Position numbers and translations under genes: made by a program
The notes under the pieces: model-generated
Seen by the model: only the letters and a program-made list of their open reading frames with translations
Database searches by the model: none
Told to the model about the DNA's origin: nothing
Source: JBKHDT01 sp046541195
GTDB taxonomy: Bacteria > Pseudomonadota > Gammaproteobacteria > Halothiobacillales > Halothiobacillaceae
Assembly (NCBI GenBank): GCA_046541195.1
Contig: JBKHDT010000053.1
Coordinates: 1-15,654 of the forward strand
Direction of reading: 5' to 3'
Length of the DNA: 15,654 nt
Shown here: positions 1-7,723 of the stretch, piece by piece
Position numbering within the stretch: position 1 is the first letter of the stretch
Layout: each line of letters starts with the position of its first letter

Positions 1-273
1 GCATCCTTCCTCGGATTCGACCTCGCCCGCGCGTTCGACGATCTCGGCGTTGACGAATACCCTCGGCTCGCTGCGATCATCGCTGCAGTCAGTCACGAAG
101 ACCCGCTGGTGGACGTCGACCTGGGTGGCCGCCAGGCCGATGCCCCGGGCCTCGTACATCGTGGTGAACATGTCCTCGACCAGCGTGTTCAGCGGTGCTT
201 CGAATCGCGCGACCGGCTTGGCCACGGTGCGCAGGCGAGGGTCCGGGCAGATGAGAATGTTTCTTGATGACAT
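1..273 (-). CDS. def: Peptide deformylase, N-terminal half (cut by window edge)
   Basis: Peptide deformylase removes the formyl group from the initiator methionine of nascent proteins in the cytoplasm, using a metal ion held by one Cys and two His. Reading the minus strand from the ATG at 273 gives 91 codons to the window edge. The protein opens MSSRNILICPDPRLRTVAKP. Motif 1 (GIGLAATQV) lies at about residues 44-52, and the frame ends in E-E-G-C, the start of motif 2 whose Cys is a metal ligand. The C-terminal half with the HEXXH helix is outside the window. An in-frame TAG two codons before the ATG fixes this start, although no good ribosome-binding site is visible. In many gammaproteobacteria fmt follows def; it would lie to the left. 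The gene is divergent from the LysM gene, as in Pseudomonas. Confidence 0.96.
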   Translation of the reverse strand, partial: MSSRNILICPDPRLRTVAKPVARFEAPLNTLVEDMFTTMYEARGIGLAATQVDVHQRVFVTDCSDDRSEPRVFVNAEIVERAGEVESEEGC

Positions 274-421
274 GTGCTACAAGGCTTCGTTGAGTCAGGG
301 TTCGCGCCCGCGGCGGCGTGCCACTGCAGCGGGCGGTCGTGATCGGCCCGATCCGAGCGCTGGCGTGGTTCGGACCGATCTGGGAACCCGGCCCAGTCGC
401 ACCGCGGGTAAAATTCCGGAT

Positions 422-447
422 CCGGATGGCGTATCGTCCGGTTTTTT
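422..447 (+). terminator. Hairpin followed by T6, possible orphan terminator
   Basis: CCGGA at 422-426 pairs with TCCGG at 437-441. Two G-U pairs and one G-C pair extend the stem to eight pairs around a CGTA loop. It is followed at once by six T (442-447). This has the shape of a Rho-independent terminator for rightward transcription, but no gene lies upstream in that orientation. It may end a short antisense transcript from the def promoter region, or be chance. The stem overlaps the 415-426 palindrome. Confidence 0.35.
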
Positions 448-476
448 AGTGTAGCCAGTTGCGCTCAGTTTGTCCC
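448..476 (-). promoter_or_regulatory. Candidate def promoter (leftward)
   Basis: On the minus strand GGGACA (plus coordinates 471-476) and TACACT (448-453) are separated by exactly 17 bp. Each matches four of six sigma-70 consensus positions. Transcription would begin near 441 and give a def leader of about 165 nt starting with the A run opposite T6. This is a by-eye match only. Confidence 0.35.
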
Positions 477-679
477 AGACGGCATGGGGGCGCAATGGTC
501 TCCGGATCAACGGATGGTGGTTCGCAAAGTGCTTTTGCGCTATGTTCTGACAGGTGCCGGACCCCTCCGGACAGGGCGCAGCTGATGGCGTCGCGATGGT
601 CCGGCGCCTGCACCGGCAGATTTGGGCCATGCCGGGGCACGGCTTTGCCGGATCGCGGGGGACACGGACAGCTCCTGTG

Positions 680-703
680 CCGCGCCTGGGAATCCCGGCG
701 CGG
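680..703 (+). other. Strong hairpin upstream of the LysM gene
   Basis: CCGCGCC (680-686) is a perfect complement of GGCGCGG (697-703). Between them a bulged T is followed by GGG/CCC pairing around an AAT loop. No T run follows, so it is not a simple terminator. It ends 66 nt before the LysM start codon and would lie in that gene's leader if transcription starts upstream of 680. Its function is unknown. Confidence 0.45.
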
Positions 704-769
704 CGGTGCCAGACGATCCGGGGTCCGGCGCCGGGCGCTCATCATGCAGAATCCAAGGACGTTACCAAC

Positions 770-1924
770 ATGAAATCTCACATCGTTGCCTCCTCGTTGA
801 TGGCCGGTCTGCTGATGGCGGGTTGCACCGCCGGCATGGACGAGCGCCGCCCGGTCAACACGCCGCTCGACCCGGTGCGGGCCGAGGTCGAGGCCCGGCC
901 GGAGCCCAGGCGCATCGAGCGCGAACCGCTGAGCGCCGAAGAGGCCACCAGGCGTTTCCGGTCGCTGGAGGCCAGGCCCTATGTCGTGAAAGAGGGCGAT
1001 ACGCTCTGGGACATCGCCGCGCACTTTCTCGAAAATCCGCTGTACTGGCCCGAGATCTGGCACGACAATCCGCATATCGACAATCCGCACCTGATCTATC
1101 CGGGTGACCGGATCGAAATCGTCTACAAGCGTGGGGTGCCCCGCCTGACGGTGACGCTGTCGCCGAGGATGCGGGCCGAACCACTGCCCCCGCCGATCCC
1201 GACGCTGCCCCTGGATCTGTTGCGCCCGTATCTGAACCACGACCAGATCCTGATGCCCGAGGACTTCGATGCGGCGCCCTACATCCTTCGGGCCCGGGAC
1301 CCGGTTGCGCTGATCGCCCCGGGGGACACCGTCTACGTGCGCCCGGCCTTGGAAGAGGGCGTCGTCAACTACTCCGCGCTGCGTCCCGGCGACGAACTGA
1401 TCGATCCGGAAACCGGCGAAACGCTGGGGCTGCGGGCCATCTTCACCGGTGAGCTCAGGGTGCGGCATCGCGGCGATCCGAGCGTGCTCGAGGTCCGGGA
1501 GGCGGCCCGCGAGATCCGCGAGGGTGACCGGCTGTTCCGGATGCCCCCGGAGCCCTTCACCCGGGACGTGGAGCCCACCATCCCGGAATGGGATATCCGC
1601 GGACAGGTAATGCTGCTGCCCGATGCCATGTCGCAGGTCGGTCGCAATCAGGTTGTGGTCATCAACCGCGGAGCCCGGGACGGGCTGGAGGTCGGCAACC
1701 TGCTCGAGATTCACGAGCGGGGCGGGCTGGTCGCCGATGACTTCTCCCGCAGCGAGCGCGATCGTGAGCGGGCCGGGTCGGGAGAGATCTGGGTTCGCCT
1801 GCCCAACGTGCCCACCGGGGCACTGATCCTGTTCCGCGTCTACGACCGGGCGAGCTATGGCCTGATTCTCGAATCCAAGCGGCCGGTCCGGCTCGGTGAC
1901 CTGGTCGTGACCCCGGACGAGTGA
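770..1924 (+). CDS. LysM-domain lipoprotein, TsaP-like (type IV pilus secretin-associated family)
   Basis: Predicted 384-aa exported protein. The ATG at 770 is preceded by AAGGA (755-759) and gives a short signal peptide ending L-M-A-G-C with Cys19 as the probable lipidation site; an upstream in-frame extension would bury this signal. One LysM domain spans residues 71-118 (begins YVVKEGDTLWDIAAHFL), predicted to bind peptidoglycan glycan strands. Most of the remainder resembles the FlgT-like C-terminal region of TsaP, including a V-V-I-N-R-G-A-x-D-G-L-E-V-G-N stretch near 294-308 and a closing L-G-D-L-V-V. TsaP proteins link the type IV pilus secretin to peptidoglycan. As I recall, the P. aeruginosa homologue sits in the same place, between def and dprA. 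The lipobox is noteworthy, because TsaP is usually described with an ordinary signal peptide. The LysM call is firm; the TsaP role is inferred from architecture and synteny. Confidence 0.88.
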   Translation: MKSHIVASSLMAGLLMAGCTAGMDERRPVNTPLDPVRAEVEARPEPRRIEREPLSAEEATRRFRSLEARPYVVKEGDTLWDIAAHFLENPLYWPEIWHDNPHIDNPHLIYPGDRIEIVYKRGVPRLTVTLSPRMRAEPLPPPIPTLPLDLLRPYLNHDQILMPEDFDAAPYILRARDPVALIAPGDTVYVRPALEEGVVNYSALRPGDELIDPETGETLGLRAIFTGELRVRHRGDPSVLEVREAAREIREGDRLFRMPPEPFTRDVEPTIPEWDIRGQVMLLPDAMSQVGRNQVVVINRGARDGLEVGNLLEIHERGGLVADDFSRSERDRERAGSGEIWVRLPNVPTGALILFRVYDRASYGLILESKRPVRLGDLVVTPDE

Positions 1925-1955
1925 CGCCTTTCGCTGGCGTGGCGGCTGGTGGTTC

Positions 1956-3116
1956 GTGACTCCCGGGGAATCCGACCAGCACCTTGACCCGGTGACCGTG
2001 GCCTGGCTGACGCTCCAGGCCACGCCGGGGCTGGGCTCGGTACGACTGGCCCGGCTTGAGGCGTATTTCGGCGATCCCCGGGTGGCCCTCGATGCCCGGG
2101 ACACGCAGTGGCAGGCCGCCGGCATGCCGGCGGCGGTGATCGCGGCCCGTGGCGAAGGGCGTTCGCGCGGCGCGGCGGCGCTCGAGTCCGTCCGTGACTG
2201 GTGCGCCGCGGGCAGCAATCGCTTGCTGCTTTGTCGGAACCAGCCTGACTATCCTGCCCAGTTGAATGACCTGCCTGATCCGCCCCCGTTGCTTTTCCTG
2301 GTGGGCAACCCGGACCTGCTGGCACAGCCCCAGCTCGCAATGGTTGGCAGCCGACATCCCACCGCGGGCGGACGGGCGCATGCCCGCGCCTTCGGTCGGC
2401 ACCTGGCTCGCTGCGGGCTGGTGGTGGTCAGCGGACTGGCCCAGGGCATCGACGCCGAGGCGCACCGCGGGGCGCTGGAGGGTCAGGGCGGCACCATTGC
2501 AGTGATGGGTACCGGGCCGGACCGGATCTACCCGGCGGCGCACCGGGACCTGGCCCACGAGATCGTGGCCCGGGACGGGCTGCTGCTCAGCGAGTTTCTG
2601 CCAGGCACGGGGCCCCAGCGGGAGCATTTCCCCCGCCGGAACCGGCTGATCAGCGGGCTGTCTCTCGGGACCCTGGTGGTGGAGGCGGGGTTGCGTTCCG
2701 GGTCGCTGATCACCGCGCGGCTGGCTGCCGAGCAGGGCCGGGAAGTCTTCGCGATCCCCGGGTCGGTGCACAATCCCCTGGCCCGCGGTTGTCACCGCCT
2801 GATCCGCGACGGGGCCAAGCTCGTCGAGTGCGCAGACGACATCCTCGAAGAGTTGTCACCGCGCTTGCAGGGTTATCTGAAAGCCCTGCCCGGGGATGAG
2901 GCCGGGGCAGCCGCCGAGGCCCCGCAAGGCGCGGTTGGCGACGATTCGGAGTATCGCCAGCTGCTCGATTGCCTCGGGTTTGACCCCCTGCACGTCGATG
3001 CGCTGGTCGAGTGCAGCGGATTGACCGCCGAAGCGGTTTCCTCCATGCTGCTGATGCTCGAGCTCGACGGTCGGGTCGAGTCCCTGTCCGGCGGCCGGTA
3101 CCAGCGCAGCCGCTGA
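1956..3116 (+). CDS. dprA: DNA-processing protein DprA/Smf
   Basis: Cytoplasmic single-stranded-DNA-binding protein that loads RecA on incoming DNA during transformation and is widely kept in non-competent bacteria. The 386-aa product has the full Rossmann-like DprA core. Landmarks are V-G-S-R at 130-133, SGLAQGIDAEAHRGAL at 159-174, G-T-G-P-D-R-I-Y-P at 185-193, FPRRNRLISGLS at 225-236, VVEAGLRSGSLIT at 241-253, and FAIPGS with N-P-x-x-x-G-C-H at 265-280. A C-terminal winged-helix region follows a low-complexity linker (about 312-328) and covers roughly 331-382. The GTG at 1956 starts 31 nt after the LysM gene with only a weak G-rich ribosome-binding site. A second GTG at 1992 would remove 12 residues and remains possible. 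The order LysM-dprA-smg-topA suggests cotranscription. Confidence 0.95.
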   Translation: MTPGESDQHLDPVTVAWLTLQATPGLGSVRLARLEAYFGDPRVALDARDTQWQAAGMPAAVIAARGEGRSRGAAALESVRDWCAAGSNRLLLCRNQPDYPAQLNDLPDPPPLLFLVGNPDLLAQPQLAMVGSRHPTAGGRAHARAFGRHLARCGLVVVSGLAQGIDAEAHRGALEGQGGTIAVMGTGPDRIYPAAHRDLAHEIVARDGLLLSEFLPGTGPQREHFPRRNRLISGLSLGTLVVEAGLRSGSLITARLAAEQGREVFAIPGSVHNPLARGCHRLIRDGAKLVECADDILEELSPRLQGYLKALPGDEAGAAAEAPQGAVGDDSEYRQLLDCLGFDPLHVDALVECSGLTAEAVSSMLLMLELDGRVESLSGGRYQRSR

Positions 3117-3117
3117 C

Positions 3118-3141
3118 GTCCGGGGCTGCGTGCCGCCGGAC
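3118..3141 (+). other. Hairpin between dprA and smg
   Basis: GTCCGG (3118-3123) pairs with CCGGAC (3136-3141), and an inner GGC/GCC can extend the pairing. It begins one base after the dprA stop codon and has no T run. It could be a processing or mRNA-stability element within the operon. Confidence 0.3.
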
Positions 3142-3176
3142 CCAGCGCCGAATTCCGTGGATATCCCTTAGCCTGA

Positions 3177-3659
3177 ATGAAAGAAAACGTCCTTGATCTG
3201 CTGATGTACCTGTTCGAGAACTTCCTGGAGGACGAGCAGGCCTTCCTCCCGGCCTCGGATCGGGAGTCACTGCAGTTGAGCCTCATGGAGGCCGGTTTTG
3301 CGCCCGACGAGATCAACAAGGCATTCGACTGGCTCGAGGCACTGGCGATGTCGACGCCGCAAGCGCGGCAGGAAAGTGGCCAGTCGCCCGCCAGCAGGAT
3401 CTACGCGCCCCAGGAGGAGGCCAGGCTGGACGTGGCCTGTCGCGGACTTCTCCTGCAGCTCGAGGAGATCGGCATCCTCAGCGCCCAGAGTCGCGAGCTG
3501 GTCATTGATCGGGTCATGGACCTCGAGGACGAGGAACTGGATCTGGAGCGCCTCAAGTGGGTGGTGCTGCTGGTCCTGTTCGCCCAGCCCGGCGAGGAAG
3601 ACGCCTATGCCTGGATGGAGGATCTGGTTTTCGAGAACTCCGTCGGCTATCTGCACTGA
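3177..3659 (+). CDS. smg: Smg family protein (DUF494)
   Basis: A 160-aa acidic cytoplasmic protein of unknown biochemical role, conserved in gamma- and betaproteobacteria almost always next to dprA and topA. It matches E. coli Smg along its whole length as I remember it: N-terminal V-L-D-L-L-M-Y-L-F-E, central S-R-I-Y-x-P-x-E-x-x-R-L-D (about 74-86) and C-R-G-L-L-L-x-L-E, then LKWVVLLVLFAQPGEEDAYA (about 125-144) and the terminal G-Y-L-H. Length is typical. The start codon agrees with the family, but the sequence before it has no clear Shine-Dalgarno motif, so translation may be weak or aided by the 60-nt upstream spacer. The stop is 9 nt before topA, so the two are very likely cotranscribed. 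Confidence 0.95.
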   Translation: MKENVLDLLMYLFENFLEDEQAFLPASDRESLQLSLMEAGFAPDEINKAFDWLEALAMSTPQARQESGQSPASRIYAPQEEARLDVACRGLLLQLEEIGILSAQSRELVIDRVMDLEDEELDLERLKWVVLLVLFAQPGEEDAYAWMEDLVFENSVGYLH

Positions 3660-3668
3660 CAGGATCGA

Positions 3669-6065
3669 ATGAGCAACAATCTCGTTATCGTCGAATCGCC
3701 CGCCAAGGCGAAGACCATCAAGAAATACCTGGGACCGGGCTACGAGGTCATGGCCTCCTACGGCCATGTGCGTGACCTGGTCCCCAAGGAAGGCGCGGTC
3801 GACCCCGAGCACGGCTTTGCGATGCGCTACAGCGTGATCGACAAGAATGCCCGGCATGTGGACGCCATCCGCAAGGCACTGAAGAAGGCCGACACGCTCA
3901 TGCTGGCCACCGACCCCGATCGCGAGGGCGAGGCGATCTCCTGGCATCTCTATGAACTGCTCAAGGAAGACGGCCTGCTGGACGATCGTGATGTCCGTCG
4001 CGTGGTGTTCTACGAGATCACCAAGCGGGCGATCCGCGATGCGGTGGCCGAGCCGCGCGATCTGTCCATGGACCTGGTCAATGCCCAGCAGGCGCGGCGC
4101 GCGCTGGACTACCTGGTGGGGTTCAACCTGTCGCCGCTGTTGTGGAAGAAGATCAATCCCGGCTTGTCCGCCGGGCGGGTCCAGAGTCCGGCGCTGCGCC
4201 TGATCGTCGAGCGCGAGGAAGAGATCGAGGCCTTCGAGCCGCGAGAGTACTGGAGCATGGAGGCGTCGCTGGACAAGGCGGGGCAGCCGTTCTCGGCACG
4301 GCTCTCGGTTCTGGATGGTGAGAAGGCCGAGCAATTCACGCTGACCGACGAGAAAACGGCCCTGGCGGCGCGCGAGCGACTGCTGGCCGCCGCGGACGGT
4401 GCGCTCACGGTGCTCCAGGTCGAGAGAAAGCAGCGTCGCCGCCGGCCTGCGGCGCCCTTTACCACCTCGACCATGCAGCAGGAGGCGGTGCGCAAGCTGG
4501 GCTTTTCCTCCAGCCGGGCCATGCGGGTGGCCCAGCAACTCTACGAGGGGGTGGATATCGGCGCCGGCACGGTTGGTCTGATCACCTACATGCGTACCGA
4601 CTCGGTCACCCTCTCGAACGAGGCGGTCAGCGAAATTCGGCAGCATGTGCTGTCACGGTTCGGCGAGCGCCACCTGCCCAAGTCGCCCAATGTCTACAAG
4701 ACCAAGTCCAAGAACGCGCAGGAGGCGCACGAGGCGATTCGCCCGACCTCGGTCGACAATGTCCCGGAAAAGATCCGGGCGCACCTGACCCCGGATCAGT
4801 TCAAGCTCTACGACCTGATCTACAAGCGGGCCGTCGCCAGCCAGATGGCCCCGGCCCTCTACGATCAGGTCGCCGTTGACCTGGCGGCCGGCGAGGCGCA
4901 TCGCTTTCGCGCCAATGGGTCGACCCTGCGTTTCGCGGGTTTCATGGCGGTCTACCGCGAGGATGTCGACGATGCCAAGCCTGCGGATGACGAGGATCGT
5001 CGCCTGCCGCCGCTTGAGGAGGGCGACCGGGTTGAGCTGCTCGATATCGAGACCGCCCAGCACTTCACCGAGCCGCCGCCGCGCTATACCGAGGCCAGCC
5101 TCGTGAAGACGCTCGAGGAGTATGGCATCGGTCGGCCTTCGACCTACGCGAGCATCATTTCGACCCTGCAGTCGCGCGAGTATGTCACGCTGGACCAGCG
5201 GCGTTTCATGCCGACCGACATGGGGCGAGTCGTCAACGGTTTTCTGACCGAGTATTTCCACGACGTGGTGGACTACGAGTTCACCGCCCGGCTGGAAGAT
5301 GACCTGGACGCGGTTTCCCGTGGGGAAATGGACTGGGTGCCGCTGATGGAGCGCTTCTGGAAGCCGTTTCACGAGCGCGTCGAGGACACCGCCAGGAACG
5401 TCACCCGCCAGGAAGCGGCCCAGGGACGCGAGATCGGCATCGACCCGAAGAGCGGCAAGCCGGTTTCCGTGCGGCTGGGGCGGTACGGGCCGTTCGCCCA
5501 GATCGGCACCAAGGACGACGAGGAAAAGCCGCGATTTGCGTCGCTGCGCAAGGGGCAGAGCATTGCCACCATCACGCTTGAGGAGGCGCTGGAGCTGTTC
5601 AAGCTGCCCCGCAAGCTCGGGGAGACCCCCGAGGGCGAGCCGGTGGAGGCAAACATCGGCCGGTTCGGGCCCTACGTGAAGTTCGGCAAGAAGTACGCGT
5701 CGCTGGGCAAGGACGACGACCCCTACACGATCGAGCTGCCGCGGGCCCTGGAGATCATCGAGACCAAGAGACTGGCCGAGGCCAACCGGATCATCCAGCA
5801 GTTTCCGAGCGGGATCGAGGTGCTCAACGGACGCTACGGTCCCTATGTGACCGATGGCAAGAAGAACGCCAAGGTGCCCAAGGACGTTGACCCCAAGGCA
5901 CTGAGCGAACAGCAGTGCCTGAAGATGATCGAGGAGGCGCCCGAGCGCAAGGGACGTCGCGGTGCAACGGCCCGCAAGGGGGGGGCCGCGTCCCGAGCCA
6001 AGAAACCTGCGACCACGAAAGCCGCCGGCAAGTCCGCTTCCGGACGGAGCGGGAAGGAAGGATGA
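3669..6065 (+). CDS. topA: DNA topoisomerase I (type IA), zinc-ribbon-less form
   Basis: Relaxes negative supercoils by nicking one strand and passing the other through a covalent 5'-phosphotyrosine gate. The 798-aa protein shows the TOPRIM domain (Glu9 in LVIVESPAKAK; Asp82, Asp84 and Glu86 in TDPDREGEA). It also has the Q-Q-A-R-R-A-L-D-Y-L-V-G region (about 139-150), SAGRVQSPALRLIVEREEEI, and the active site GLITYMRTDS with Tyr307 and Arg309. The conserved E-A-H-E-A-I-R-P and E-Y-G-I-G-R-P-S-T-Y blocks follow. The C terminus lacks the Cys4 zinc ribbons of E. coli TopA: the whole protein has a single Cys. It carries instead three repeats ending in G-R-[YF]-G-P (Arg605, Arg665, Arg722) and a Lys/Arg/Ala-rich tail from about 757. 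AGGA at 3661-3664 lies four bases from the ATG. The gene sits 9 nt after smg and 9 nt before tsaC. Confidence 0.97.
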   Translation: MSNNLVIVESPAKAKTIKKYLGPGYEVMASYGHVRDLVPKEGAVDPEHGFAMRYSVIDKNARHVDAIRKALKKADTLMLATDPDREGEAISWHLYELLKEDGLLDDRDVRRVVFYEITKRAIRDAVAEPRDLSMDLVNAQQARRALDYLVGFNLSPLLWKKINPGLSAGRVQSPALRLIVEREEEIEAFEPREYWSMEASLDKAGQPFSARLSVLDGEKAEQFTLTDEKTALAARERLLAAADGALTVLQVERKQRRRRPAAPFTTSTMQQEAVRKLGFSSSRAMRVAQQLYEGVDIGAGTVGLITYMRTDSVTLSNEAVSEIRQHVLSRFGERHLPKSPNVYKTKSKNAQEAHEAIRPTSVDNVPEKIRAHLTPDQFKLYDLIYKRAVASQMAPALYDQVAVDLAAGEAHRFRANGSTLRFAGFMAVYREDVDDAKPADDEDRRLPPLEEGDRVELLDIETAQHFTEPPPRYTEASLVKTLEEYGIGRPSTYASIISTLQSREYVTLDQRRFMPTDMGRVVNGFLTEYFHDVVDYEFTARLEDDLDAVSRGEMDWVPLMERFWKPFHERVEDTARNVTRQEAAQGREIGIDPKSGKPVSVRLGRYGPFAQIGTKDDEEKPRFASLRKGQSIATITLEEALELFKLPRKLGETPEGEPVEANIGRFGPYVKFGKKYASLGKDDDPYTIELPRALEIIETKRLAEANRIIQQFPSGIEVLNGRYGPYVTDGKKNAKVPKDVDPKALSEQQCLKMIEEAPERKGRRGATARKGGAASRAKKPATTKAAGKSASGRSGKEG

Positions 6066-6074
6066 CGCGCCGTC

Positions 6075-6641
6075 ATGGGTGAGTCGGCTCCTTCCTGGCC
6101 AGTCCGGCAGGCCGCATCATGCCTGCGATCGGGGGGTATCGTCGCCTATCCGACGGAGGCGGTGTTCGGGCTCGGCTGCGACCCGCTGAACGAGCGGGCA
6201 CTGTCCCGGCTGCTGGCGGTCAAGTACAGGCCCTGGTCGCAGGGACTGATCCTGGTGGCCGCCGATACCGGTCAACTCGGGCCTTACCTTGGTCAGGTTC
6301 CCGAGTCGGAGTGGGCCCGTGTGTTGCCGACCTGGCCGGGGCCGAATACCTGGGTATTGCCTGCCGCGCCGGGTTTGTCCCGCCTGCTGACCGGGCGCCA
6401 CGAACGCCTGGCCGTGCGCGTGACCGCCGATGCCCGGGTGGCGGCACTGTGCCGTGCCTTCGGCGGGCCGCTGGTGTCGACCAGCGCGAATCGCAGCGGG
6501 CTTCCGCCGGCCCGCTCTGCATTTGCGGTCCGGCATGCGTTCGGTCCCGAGATCGACCACATCATGGGCGGGGCTGTCGATCGTCATGCCCGGCCCTCGA
6601 CGATCCGCGATGCCCGGAACGGACGCGTCCTGCGGGCCTGA
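6075..6641 (+). CDS. tsaC: Threonylcarbamoyl-AMP synthase TsaC (YrdC/RimN)
   Basis: Makes L-threonylcarbamoyladenylate from threonine, bicarbonate and ATP, the first step of t6A37 modification in ANN-decoding tRNAs. The 188-aa protein is the short single-domain form, close in length to the 190-aa E. coli enzyme and without the C-terminal Sua5 domain. Visible motifs are GIVAYPTEAVFGLGCDP (21-37), the nucleotide-binding K-x-R (Lys50, Arg52) before GLILVAA, WPGPNTWVLPA (87-97), LAVRVT and PLVSTSANRSGLPP (132-145), and a final S-T-I-R-D. An AAGGA at 6058-6062 overlaps the topA stop and sits about 12 nt from the ATG, rather far. The gene follows topA by 9 nt, so translational coupling is likely. 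Confidence 0.96.
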   Translation: MGESAPSWPVRQAASCLRSGGIVAYPTEAVFGLGCDPLNERALSRLLAVKYRPWSQGLILVAADTGQLGPYLGQVPESEWARVLPTWPGPNTWVLPAAPGLSRLLTGRHERLAVRVTADARVAALCRAFGGPLVSTSANRSGLPPARSAFAVRHAFGPEIDHIMGGAVDRHARPSTIRDARNGRVLRA

Positions 6642-6654
6642 ACATCCGCCTGTC

Positions 6655-7623
6655 ATGGACAAGCCGAAACAGGGCAAGCCGGAGAATGATCAGGTCGAGG
6701 CCTCGTTCCGGGCCGGCTTCCTGCACCCGCGTTTCTGGCCGACCTGGATCGGGGTTGGCTTGCTCTGGCTGATCGCCTGGCTGCCCAACCGCTTCCGCCT
6801 TGTGCTCGCGCATGTTCTGGCGCGTGCCTACTTTCGCCTGCATCCCAAGCGTCCGCGCCGCATCCGCGAGAACCTGGAGCGCTGCTTTCCAGAGCAGAGT
6901 CCGCAGGTCCGGGAGGCCCTGTGCCGGCGCACCCTGTTGTTGCAGGCCTACGCGCTGATCGATCTCGGGCGCCAGTGGTTCCGTGCCCGGACGTACATCC
7001 GCGATCATGTCGAGATCGAGGGGGGCGAACACCTGCAGCGGGCGTTGGCACAGGGCGGCGTGACCCTGCTGACCGGCCACAGCGCCGGACTCGAATGGCT
7101 GGCAAGCTACTGCACCCTGCACTACGAGGGGACCTCGATCTACAAGCCCTTCAAGGGAAACCCGCTTCTTGACTGGCTGTTTACCCGTGCGCGCACCCGG
7201 TTTTCCAGCCGGGTGTACCTGCGTCGCCATGGCCTGCGGCCGCACCTGCGCGCCATCCGTGACGGGTCGGCCTTTTTCTACATTGCCGACGAGGACCTGG
7301 GTCAGACCAATGCGGCGTTCGTGCCGTTTTTCGGTGCGCCGCAGAAGGCGACCCTGGCGCTGCTTGGCCGGATCGTGCGCCTGTCCGGACATCCGGTCCT
7401 GCCGTGCTTCGGCAGGGTGGAGCCCGAACGCGGGGTGTACCGACTGACCTTCCTGCCCCTGTGTCACGACGTGCCGGCGGACCCGGCAGCTTCGGCCCGG
7501 GTAACCAACGAACTGCTCGAGCGCATGATCGCGGGCGACCCGGCCCAGTACATGTGGCAACTCAAGCTGTTCAAGACAGAAGGACCCCCGACGCAGACCG
7601 CCGGCCCGGCACTGCCCCGCTGA
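6655..7623 (+). CDS. LpxL/HtrB-family lysophospholipid (lipid A) acyltransferase
   Basis: Predicted 322-aa inner-membrane acyltransferase of the LpxL/LpxM/HtrB family, which transfers acyl chains from acyl-ACP to the lipid A precursor or to related lysolipids. An N-terminal membrane anchor is visible at about 29-44, followed by a basic amphipathic stretch and R-R-I-R-E-N-L-E-R-C-F-P typical of the family. The catalytic H-x4-E appears as HSAGLE with His142 and Glu147. Other landmarks are Y-K-P-F-K (163-167), R-x-R-x-R-F (178-183), FFYIADEDLG (207-216), FVPFFGAPQKAT (222-233) and the C-terminal Q-Y-M-W...F-K-T. The usual H/R-R-R before F-K-T is L-K-L here, so substrate choice may differ from classical LpxL. 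The ATG at 6655, 13 nt after tsaC, is the only start avoiding a long tsaC overlap. No ribosome-binding site is obvious. Confidence 0.87.
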   Translation: MDKPKQGKPENDQVEASFRAGFLHPRFWPTWIGVGLLWLIAWLPNRFRLVLAHVLARAYFRLHPKRPRRIRENLERCFPEQSPQVREALCRRTLLLQAYALIDLGRQWFRARTYIRDHVEIEGGEHLQRALAQGGVTLLTGHSAGLEWLASYCTLHYEGTSIYKPFKGNPLLDWLFTRARTRFSSRVYLRRHGLRPHLRAIRDGSAFFYIADEDLGQTNAAFVPFFGAPQKATLALLGRIVRLSGHPVLPCFGRVEPERGVYRLTFLPLCHDVPADPAASARVTNELLERMIAGDPAQYMWQLKLFKTEGPPTQTAGPALPR

Positions 7624-7636
7624 ACGCGGGTGATTC

Positions 7637-7677
7637 TTCACGGACTCTTTGATAAGTGGCTATCGATATGGCAGATT
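7637..7677 (+). promoter_or_regulatory. AT-rich island upstream of the RND pair, possible promoter
   Basis: The only AT-rich pocket between the acyltransferase and the efflux genes. It contains TTCACG (7637-7642), TTGATA (7649-7654), the 8-bp palindrome TATCGATA (7661-7668) and CAGATT (7672-7677), which is 17 bp from TTGATA. Match quality is low. The 100-nt gap suggests the efflux pair could have its own promoter. Confidence 0.25.
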
Positions 7678-7723
7678 GCCCCATGTGCCTGGTTGTTCAC
7701 CGAACTCGACTGGAGCGTGGCCG

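Larger units (their letters stand above)
274..769. other. Non-coding divergent region between def and the LysM gene
   Basis: About 500 bp with no recognisable protein on either strand; the open frames crossing it have no family features and read as GC-rich shadows. It contains a perfect 12-bp palindrome TCCGGATCCGGA at 415-426, a hairpin with a T run at 422-447, a possible leftward promoter at 448-476 and a strong hairpin at 680-703. The start of the LysM gene is set by AAGGA at 755-759. A convincing rightward -35/-10 pair was not found by eye. Confidence 0.7.

Noticed and set aside
541..546. TATGTT as a possible -10 for the LysM gene
   Set aside because: No acceptable -35 at 16-18 bp and only four matching positions; not strong enough to call.
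446..2218. 590-codon open frame on the minus strand opposite the LysM gene
   Set aside because: It is antisense to a clear LysM protein and part of dprA, has no recognisable motif, and is the kind of shadow expected in GC-rich DNA with strong third-position bias.
3267..4646. 459-codon minus-strand frame opposite smg and topA
   Set aside because: Antisense to two firmly identified genes and without motifs.
6430..6654. Earlier start for the acyltransferase, overlapping tsaC by about 210 nt
   Set aside because: The added 75 residues are an out-of-frame shadow of tsaC; family proteins start close to the membrane anchor, as with the ATG at 6655.
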